From: JAVBOP01 sp031550405
GTDB taxonomy: Bacteria > Bacteroidota > Ignavibacteria > Kapaibacteriales > UBA2268
Length of the DNA stretch: 11,237 nt
Direction of reading: 5' to 3'
Assembly: GCA_031550405.1 (NCBI GenBank)
Contig: JAVBOP010000054.1
Span: forward strand, 1-11,237
Part shown: one piece after another, positions 6,899-11,237 of the stretch
Numbering within the stretch: the first letter of the stretch is position 1
How the letters are laid out: the number at the start of each line of letters is the position of its first letter
The notes under the pieces: model-generated
What the model saw: only the letters and a program-made list of their open reading frames with translations
Told to the model about the DNA's origin: nothing
Databases searched by the model: none
Made by a program: the position numbers and the translations under genes

Positions 6899-7618
6899 TT
6901 AAATATAGTTATAACTTGTTATCGTATCTGCTGGACTAAATATAGAAATATTTTCTGCTTCTGGATTTAAAATATTTTCGCTTAATATTTTTTCTCCTGA
7001 TTTTCTCATTTCTAAAAGTCTTAATTTGTATTTATAGCTTTTTCTTAATGATATTTTATCTTTACTTACAAATCTATATACAGATGAATTCTCAAACATT
7101 ACCTTTTCTGCTACTTCATTAAAGACAATTTCATTTTTGTCATCAATTAATTTTAAATGAATATCATTGCTGATATATTTAGGAATAAATAAATACTCAA
7201 AGTACTTGTGTTTACTTAATATTGGCAATATTATTGATTTGTGGATTATTTCAACTTCATCTTTTAAAATAATTTGTAATGTCTTCCATGTTCCCATGTT
7301 ATCAGCATCAACAAAGAAAAATGAATTATTGTTCATATTTTCTATATTCTCTGAACAGTAATAAAATTCATCACTTGTTACATGCAGATGAAAACAAAAT
7401 ATTATTTCATTTTTCTTCAATGTAAAATGATCATCACACAATTTTATTAAAACCCATTTATTTATATCTACTTTTTTCAAAATGATATTATTTTCGGCAA
7501 GAAGTCGCTTAGTATGAGAGGAAGGAATAATATCTAATAGAATTTTAGTATTACCATAGAATTCATGCTGAATTTCGATAGTAACCCATATTTTATATTT
7601 TTCATTCCCCATTTTCAT
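6899..7618 (-). CDS. Unrecognised protein encoded between CIS cap and sheath genes
   Basis: A 239-aa protein that I do not recognise. It has no signal peptide and no membrane segment. The sequence is rich in Lys, Asn, Ile and Phe and looks like alternating beta-strands: YKIWVTIEIQHEF (8-20), KILLDIIPSS (25-34), NNIILKKV (43-50), NEIIFCFHLHV (70-80), then a WKTLQIILKDE segment (111-121), KYFEYLFIPKYIS (138-150) and the extended C-terminal part with YKYKLRLLEM. The first 60 residues read like a small beta domain with a T-x-x-L-L-x-x-N-N-I helix. It sits 24 bp before the sheath gene and after the cap gene, so it is co-transcribed with structural CIS genes and is probably a particle component or assembly factor. 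That is inference from position only. ATG at residue 3 is a possible alternative start. Confidence 0.7.
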   Translation of the reverse strand: MKMGNEKYKIWVTIEIQHEFYGNTKILLDIIPSSHTKRLLAENNIILKKVDINKWVLIKLCDDHFTLKKNEIIFCFHLHVTSDEFYYCSENIENMNNNSFFFVDADNMGTWKTLQIILKDEVEIIHKSIILPILSKHKYFEYLFIPKYISNDIHLKLIDDKNEIVFNEVAEKVMFENSSVYRFVSKDKISLRKSYKYKLRLLEMRKSGEKILSENILNPEAENISIFSPADTITSYNYI

Positions 7619-7753
7619 TAAGTTAAAAGTTAGAAATTATTAATTAGAAGTTTTGGTTGCTCATACTATGTATTAGCGGATGAATTATTAATATATATTC
7701 ATAAATTTGCAAGGATTTATATCCTAAATTTCTCGTTTAATCAACTTCTAACT
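7619..7753. repeat. Intergenic repeat copy C (full)
   Basis: A 135-bp unit filling the gap between the cap gene and the 239-aa gene. The left end, taagttaaaagttag, and the right end, acttctaact, mirror each other as in copy B. The middle keeps atatattcataaa (7691-7703) and a hairpin AGGAT-ttat-ATCCT (7712-7725). The GAGCGTA stem of copy B is degraded here (ctcatactatgtattag). The last 24 bp (7730-7753) equal 4347-4370 exactly. The right end overlaps the last 17 bp of the cap gene, giving it the residues ELEVD and the TAA. Confidence 0.72.
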
Positions 7754-8276
7754 CTTTTATCTCGCTTGCAATTTTCTTTATTTCACCATTGTCAATATTT
7801 AGTAATCTCATTTTGCAAAGTATAGATGGATAATATGTATTCCTGCAAATGCTCCATAAATTAGACAATTCATTAAATGATAAATTAACAGGTTCAATAG
7901 CAAGTGTTGTATTAAGTTCAGGTATTATGAGAGTATTATTACTTTGGATAAATAATAAAGCCCCAGACAATAACCGCAAACCCTCTTCATATTGCTTATC
8001 AGAAAACACAGCCGCTATGAGAATATATAAATTAAGCTGCCAATTCGGCATAGTCTTCTTATATTGATTTGAACTGGTAGCTTGATAATTAAATTTTATA
8101 CCTGCGGTAGTTTCGCGTTCTATATTTATCAAAGAAACAACGATTTTATTCAAAAATTTGTTTTGCTCATTATCTCCAAACGAACCAATAGACACAATAT
8201 CATCCGTCAATTTATATAACAATTTTAGGTGATTAGATAATGCACTACTGAATGTTGATAATGTTGATAAAATCAT
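7737..8276 (-). CDS. Pvc16/Afp16-like (DUF4255) tube-sheath terminator/cap protein
   Basis: A 179-aa protein of the Pvc16_N/DUF4255 family. In Afp, the Afp16 protein caps the tube end and sets particle length. The family pattern is visible: an N-terminal helix (MILSTLSTFSSALSNHL), NKIVVSLINIERETTAG (about 43-59), and P-x-W-x-LNLYILIAAVFSDKQY (75-93). This is followed by the conserved helix YEEGLRLLSGALLFIQ (93-108), the region ELNTTLAIEPVNLSFNELSN, and W-x-x-x-x-NTYYPSILCKMRLL. An ATG 15 codons upstream (8321) would add MISILLYLRKKLTIF, but it overlaps the -7 promoter box at 8326-8319. The family starts at the ATG at 8276, which I prefer. It is the first gene of the CIS operon. Its last five residues and stop lie in repeat copy C. 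Confidence 0.85.
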   Translation of the reverse strand: MILSTLSTFSSALSNHLKLLYKLTDDIVSIGSFGDNEQNKFLNKIVVSLINIERETTAGIKFNYQATSSNQYKKTMPNWQLNLYILIAAVFSDKQYEEGLRLLSGALLFIQSNNTLIIPELNTTLAIEPVNLSFNELSNLWSICRNTYYPSILCKMRLLNIDNGEIKKIASEIKELEVD

Positions 8277-8318
8277 GAATATAGTTAATTTTTTCCGTAA
8301 GTATAACAAAATACTTAT

Positions 8319-8349
8319 CAAATATAATACTTATTTTTCATACAACAAA
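8319..8349 (-). promoter_or_regulatory. Bacteroidota-type promoter of the CIS operon
   Basis: On the minus strand TTTG (8349-8346) is followed after 19 bp by TATATTTG (8326-8319). This matches the Bacteroidota -33/-7 consensus TTTG, 19-21 bp, TAnnTTTG. The -7 box ends 42 bases before the ATG at 8276. It is the only such full match found ahead of the CIS genes, which supports one transcript starting here. Confidence 0.75.
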
Positions 8350-8456
8350 TATTTTTTGAGAAATTATATACGAGAAGACAGAAAACCAATTCTCATACCA
8401 TTGCCTTTTCTTACAATTTTGATAATTTTATCTTTAAACATTCGTCCTATTTTTTA

Positions 8457-8763
8457 AAAATTTATCTTTGCTTCTATTGATTTAATTTTGTTCATCTTTC
8501 TATTAATTTTTACAAAGATAGAATAAATAAAAAGATATGTTTAAGGGACAATTTCAGGGGACAATACATTTTAACTAAACAAATAACTTCTTGTAATCTA
8601 CTGAATTACAAGAAGTTAGAAGCATTCTAAAACTATGTCAAACATAACGTATAATAAAAATGAATAAACAAATTTTAATGAACCAATTGTGCAATTGTTA
8701 AATATTTACTTTGATATTTTTATTAATATATTTTTATTATACACCCGATTCATTATTTTTTGT
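8457..8763. other. Non-coding spacer with repeats and hairpins between divergent genes
   Basis: No credible gene is seen between the CIS operon promoter and the amidase. The spacer holds TATCTTTG/CAAAGATA, an 8-bp inverted repeat (8463-8470 and 8513-8520), a direct repeat GGGACAAT (8545-8552 and 8558-8565, period 13), a long stem-loop (8584-8618), and a smaller one TTAGAA-gca-TTCTAA (8616-8630). The GGGACAAT pair is reminiscent of iterated terminal sequences of transposable elements, which I cannot confirm. Confidence 0.5.
8584..8618. repeat. Perfect 14-bp stem-loop
   Basis: TAACTTCTTGTAAT, a 7-base loop (ctactga), then ATTACAAGAAGTTA. The stem is perfect and the loop short, a strong hairpin in DNA or RNA. 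The right arm runs into agaagttagaag, the same words as the ends of the dispersed repeat family. Neither side has a long T run, and no gene ends here, so a terminator role is not evident. Confidence 0.6.
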
Positions 8764-8771
8764 TATATTTG
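8764..8771 (+). promoter_or_regulatory. Possible -7 box of the amidase gene
   Basis: TATATTTG matches the Bacteroidota -7 consensus and ends 33 bases before the TTG start at 8805. No TTTG is found 19-21 bp upstream, so this is a weaker candidate than the two other promoters in the window. Confidence 0.45.
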
Positions 8772-8804
8772 TTCATTGTATGTGTTTAAAATTTTGATGC
8801 GAAT

Positions 8805-9992
8805 TTGAATAAAATTATAGTTATTGTAACAGTGTTTTTTGGACTTTTATTACCTGTGTTTTTGACAAGCAGTCCTTATATTACAACCAGAGCGGGAAGC
8901 GGAAGCGGCATTCTAACCCTGTTGGAAAAATATAAGATAGATAAAATTAAAGAAAATATTGAGTTATTCAAACAGATTAATGAAAAAAAATTAATAAATG
9001 GCTCTGAACTTATTTTAAATGAAAAATATATTTTGCCAATACAAGTTGTTAAATTCGACGGAAAAACGATACGCTCTACATTGAATATAAGTGATTATTC
9101 AATCGCCAAGTCTATTGAAACATACAACTTAGATGTTGAAGCGGCAAAGATAAAAAAAGATAAATATAAAAGCAATGGCAAATTGTGGATTCCCGTAAAT
9201 TTGTTCAAAATCCCTAACTATTTTAAAAATACTAAGATAGAAACATATATTGAAAAAAAATCAGAAAAAGTTGATTATTCATTTTTAATTAAAGATAAAG
9301 ATTTCAAAATAACAAATAATAAATTAAAAAATCATATTTTTTATTTGATTTCCGGACATGGTGGACCTGATCCGGGCGCGGTTTGCCTGAAAGATGGCAG
9401 TGAACTGCGCGAGCATGAATACGCTTACGACGTAACCATTCGCTTGGCGAAAAAGCTGCTCGAAAGCAATGCTACGGTCTATATGATAGTGCAGGATTCT
9501 GCGGACGGCATACGCGATATGCGGATTTTGAATAATGGAGGCAACGAGCGGCTGATCAATGGCGACACTATTTCGGCTGTCCAAACGCCGCGGCTGAAAC
9601 AGCGCACTGATTTGGTGAATGATTTTGCAGCAAAAAATAAAAAGCAAAAGCAGATGTTGCTCGAACTGCATGTAGATTCACGACTTACAGACAAACGTAT
9701 CGATATTTTTTTCTACTATCGAAATGGCTGTAAGCAAAGCGAAAAATTGAGCAATATAATTTTTGAAACGATACGAAAAAAATACAACAAATCTCAGCCA
9801 GGGCGTGGATATGCCGGAAATGTTTCTTCGCGGGATTTATTTACGTTGCGCAATACGGCAATTCCTGCAACTTATATAGAATTAGGCAACATACAAAATC
9901 CTGCTGACCAAATAAGGCTGCTTGATCCCAATAATCGCCAAGCGGTTGCCAACTGGATTTTCGACGGAATAATTTCGTATTATAAAAAATAA
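8805..9992 (+). CDS. Secreted N-acetylmuramoyl-L-alanine amidase (LysM-like + Amidase_3)
   Basis: A 395-aa zinc amidase that should cleave the bond between N-acetylmuramic acid and L-alanine in peptidoglycan. Residues 1-21 are a signal peptide or anchor (MNKIIVIVTVFFGLLLPVFL). Residues 31-80 resemble a LysM-like module (GSGILTLLEKYKI, then LINGSELILNEKYILPI), as in other Bacteroidota amidases. The Amidase_3 domain spans about 178-393, with the likely zinc ligands H185 (SGHGGPDPGA), E205 and H289 (ELHVDS) and catalytic E359 (TYIELGNIQNP). All expected key residues are present. The start codon is TTG: the reading frame is closed by TAA at 8787-8789 and no ATG, GTG or other TTG lies between. Base composition changes abruptly inside the gene near 9350. 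It is divergent from the CIS operon and convergent with the outer-membrane protein gene. I see no terminator of its own. Confidence 0.9.
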   Translation: MNKIIVIVTVFFGLLLPVFLTSSPYITTRAGSGSGILTLLEKYKIDKIKENIELFKQINEKKLINGSELILNEKYILPIQVVKFDGKTIRSTLNISDYSIAKSIETYNLDVEAAKIKKDKYKSNGKLWIPVNLFKIPNYFKNTKIETYIEKKSEKVDYSFLIKDKDFKITNNKLKNHIFYLISGHGGPDPGAVCLKDGSELREHEYAYDVTIRLAKKLLESNATVYMIVQDSADGIRDMRILNNGGNERLINGDTISAVQTPRLKQRTDLVNDFAAKNKKQKQMLLELHVDSRLTDKRIDIFFYYRNGCKQSEKLSNIIFETIRKKYNKSQPGRGYAGNVSSRDLFTLRNTAIPATYIELGNIQNPADQIRLLDPNNRQAVANWIFDGIISYYKK

Positions 9993-10030
9993 TTTCTGAA
10001 TATTTTTTAATAAACTGGTATGGATATAAA

Positions 10031-10068
10031 TAAAAAAAACTCCCATTATTTTTGGAGAATAATGAGAG
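10031..10068 (-). terminator. Rho-independent terminator of the outer-membrane protein gene
   Basis: On the minus strand CTCTCATTATT, loop ctccaaa, AATAATGGGAG is followed by a run of eight T. The one imperfect pair is a U-G wobble on the minus strand but a C-A mismatch on the plus strand, and the T run is only on the minus side. The terminator therefore serves the gene at 10093-10605 and not the convergent amidase. Confidence 0.85.
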
Positions 10069-10092
10069 CCTTGAATATTTAATGTTATGATT

Positions 10093-10605
10093 TTACCAAC
10101 CGTAACCAATGTTTACACCAAATCCCCATCTATAACCATTCATATAATCAGATTTTACAGGAGCAAAACCTAATCTTAGTGTAGGTTCAACAACAAAGCC
10201 ACTAAATACCCACTTGTATGACGCCTCACCGCCGATAACAAGATTATAGTCTGTTTCATCACTATGACCAGGCCAATCATAATGATACATTCCTATAATG
10301 GCAAAAGGGCCAACATTAAAGCCTTCAATACCTTTAGTTCTTACAGGGAACACATCTCGCAAATACCAGCGATAAGTTGCTCCTACCTCAAAACCAGTCG
10401 TCCATGACCAATATCCATAGTTATATCTGAACTCAGGAACTATTGAATTCTTAGGAGAAACCATTGTTTCATAACGCACGTTAAAACCGCCCCACATTAA
10501 ATCAAAGGGATCTGTCATAATTGCTTTGGTATAAGCCGAAGCGGTGGATTGAACTGCCATAAAAATGGCAAACGATGCTAAAAAAGTAAAAAATAATTTT
10601 GACAT
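10093..10605 (-). CDS. Small outer-membrane beta-barrel protein
   Basis: A 170-aa protein with a clear signal peptide (MSKLFFTFLASFAIFMAVQS, then TASA with cleavage likely after residue 24). The rest alternates polar and aromatic/hydrophobic residues in strands: DLMWGGFNVRYETMV, SIVPEFRYNYGYWSW, TTGFEVGATYRWYLRD, GFNVGPFAIIGMYHYDW, YNLVIGGEASYKWVFSG, VVEPTLRLGFAPV. It ends with RWGFGVNIGYGW, an aromatic last strand as in outer-membrane proteins that use the BAM machinery. Six to eight strands fit the length. It looks like the DUF3575-type family of Bacteroidota, but I hold that family name loosely and know no function. It is a single-gene unit with its own promoter and terminator and shows no obvious functional tie to the CIS genes. 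Confidence 0.75.
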   Translation of the reverse strand: MSKLFFTFLASFAIFMAVQSTASAYTKAIMTDPFDLMWGGFNVRYETMVSPKNSIVPEFRYNYGYWSWTTGFEVGATYRWYLRDVFPVRTKGIEGFNVGPFAIIGMYHYDWPGHSDETDYNLVIGGEASYKWVFSGFVVEPTLRLGFAPVKSDYMNGYRWGFGVNIGYGW

Positions 10606-10643
10606 AAAACTACCATTGAAATAGAATTAAAAAATAACATATG

Positions 10644-10675
10644 CAAATATAATATATTTTTTTAACTAAAGCAAA
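10644..10675 (-). promoter_or_regulatory. Bacteroidota-type promoter of the outer-membrane protein gene
   Basis: On the minus strand TTTG (10675-10672), 20 bp, then TATATTTG (10651-10644), 38 bases before the ATG at 10605. Both boxes and the spacing fit the consensus. Confidence 0.8.
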
Positions 10676-10750
10676 TTTTACATAGTTATACAGGTATATG
10701 TTAAGCTGTACCATCCCCCTGATCTTGTGCAAAAAGCCAAATATTAGTTA

Positions 10751-11104
10751 TTAGTTATCAAAAAATTTTGGATAAAATGTGGGCTTTTTATGCCCAATTA
10801 TTATTTTTTTGCCGGCAGAACAACGATAAATATCTTGAGAGTCGTCATATTCAAACGTGATTTCAGATAAAATATTTTTATTCTTTGGAAAAGGAACGGC
10901 AACAGTAATTCCTTTATTTTCAATAGCTTCTATCTGGTCTTCATTTGCATGACCGCCATTTGCAAGTATTGTTTTAGAAATAAAATTTAATTCATTTTCA
11001 AGAGATTTTACATTTTTTGCTAAATCTATTTCACAAGGTAGTTGCTGCCAATCGGGACTAAAAGGAATTATATAACTCATAAAAATAATATTAAGCAAAA
11101 TCAA
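10751..11104 (-). pseudogene. IS1182-like transposase fragment, inactive
   Basis: Up to 117 aa can be read, or 109 from the ATG at 11080. The longer reading needs a TTG start. Residues 46-100 resemble a middle part of IS1182-type DDE transposases: TILANGGHANEDQIEAIENKG (46-66), then ITVAVPFPKNK, FEYDDSQDIYRCSAGKK (84-100). In active enzymes the LANGG position reads LAD-(A/G)-G with a catalytic Asp, but here it is Asn49. The N-terminal DNA-binding part and the C-terminal Cys-rich and Glu-containing part are both absent, and similarity ends about 15 codons before the stop. Sequence on either side shows no further transposase. It is a fossil and not a functional gene. The family assignment comes from remembered motifs. 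Confidence 0.7.
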
Positions 11105-11174
11105 TAAATACTTATTTAAATATTTAATTCTAAAATAAAAAGACTTTTCGCATGGGCTTTATACAAGAGAGGAA

Positions 11175-11192
11175 TATGAATTTTAATTCATA
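11175..11192. repeat. Stray TATGAATT..AATTCATA palindrome
   Basis: An 8-bp arm, two T, and the mirrored arm, followed by aa, as in copies B and D. This shows that the TATGAAT..ATTCATAAA module also occurs outside the CIS operon, here upstream of the transposase fragment. The rest of 11105-11237 contains nothing else I can identify. Confidence 0.5.
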
Positions 11193-11237
11193 AACACTAT
11201 AACTATTATATTTTAAAGAGTATTACAATTCCCCTAT

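Noticed and set aside
4229..7753. CRISPR array, considered because of several related repeats
   Set aside because: The copies lie kilobases apart in gene gaps, differ in length, and have no regular short spacers or cas genes.
8277..8321. Upstream ATG adding 15 residues to the cap protein
   Set aside because: It would overlap the -7 box TATATTTG at 8326-8319 and adds residues not expected at the start of Pvc16-family proteins.
8275..8457. 60-aa plus-strand ORF (MNIVNFFRKYNKILIKYN...) in the divergent spacer
   Set aside because: It covers the CIS promoter, has low-complexity AT-driven composition and shows no recognisable domain.
8584..8618. tRNA or small structured RNA arm
   Set aside because: It is a single hairpin without cloverleaf arms or CCA-like context. 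A small RNA cannot be excluded but is not supported.
9324..9671. Minus-strand ORFs (115 and 71 aa) opposite the amidase domain
   Set aside because: They are antisense shadows of the GC-richer catalytic domain, with no start signal and no domain.
1..11237. Complete prophage
   Set aside because: There are no capsid, portal, terminase, integrase or replication genes. The tail-like genes are of the injection-system type with a Pvc16-like cap.

Overview
The window is AT-rich DNA, probably from a member of the Bacteroidota. Two upstream regions carry promoters of the type described for that phylum (TTTG, 19-20 bp, then TATATTTG). The gene content also fits: a contractile-injection-system locus of the Afp/PVC/MAC kind, a LysM-like plus Amidase_3 wall hydrolase, and a small outer-membrane beta-barrel. 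I cannot name a genus.

Layout. Bases 1-126 (+) hold a fossil of an IS3-family transposase in which an orfA piece runs directly into an out-of-frame orfB piece. At 146-922 (-) lies the N-terminal nuclease part of a restriction enzyme, cut off where a methylase domain should begin. From 8276 down to 1109 (-) there is a compact operon: Pvc16/Afp16-like cap protein, an unrecognised 239-aa protein, sheath, tube protein 1, tube protein 2 and a 1037-aa baseplate J-like protein. Its promoter is at 8319-8349. Diverging from it, across a 0.5-kb spacer, is a secreted N-acetylmuramoyl-L-alanine amidase (8805-9992, +). Converging on the amidase is an outer-membrane protein gene (10605-10093, -) with a clear promoter and terminator. 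A dead IS1182-like transposase fragment (11104-10751, -) closes the window.

How the genes fit together. Sheath, two tubes, cap and baseplate wedge are the structural parts of a phage-tail-like contractile particle. Spike (VgrG-like), PAAR tip, gp25-like, LysM/gp53-like, tape-measure and AAA+ ATPase genes are not here, although the operon is bounded on both sides within the window. The machine is therefore either split over several loci or degenerate. The amidase could help such a particle cross or leave the wall, but that rests only on its position.

The least expected feature is a family of inverted-repeat-rich sequences that fills almost every gap inside the CIS operon. It supplies the last codons and stop of two genes, and a partial copy is read in frame near the C-terminus of the baseplate protein. 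Several hairpins in these spacers could set transcript stability and so the ratio of sheath/tube to baseplate mRNA. Remains of two IS families at the window edges indicate a region with a history of insertion and decay.
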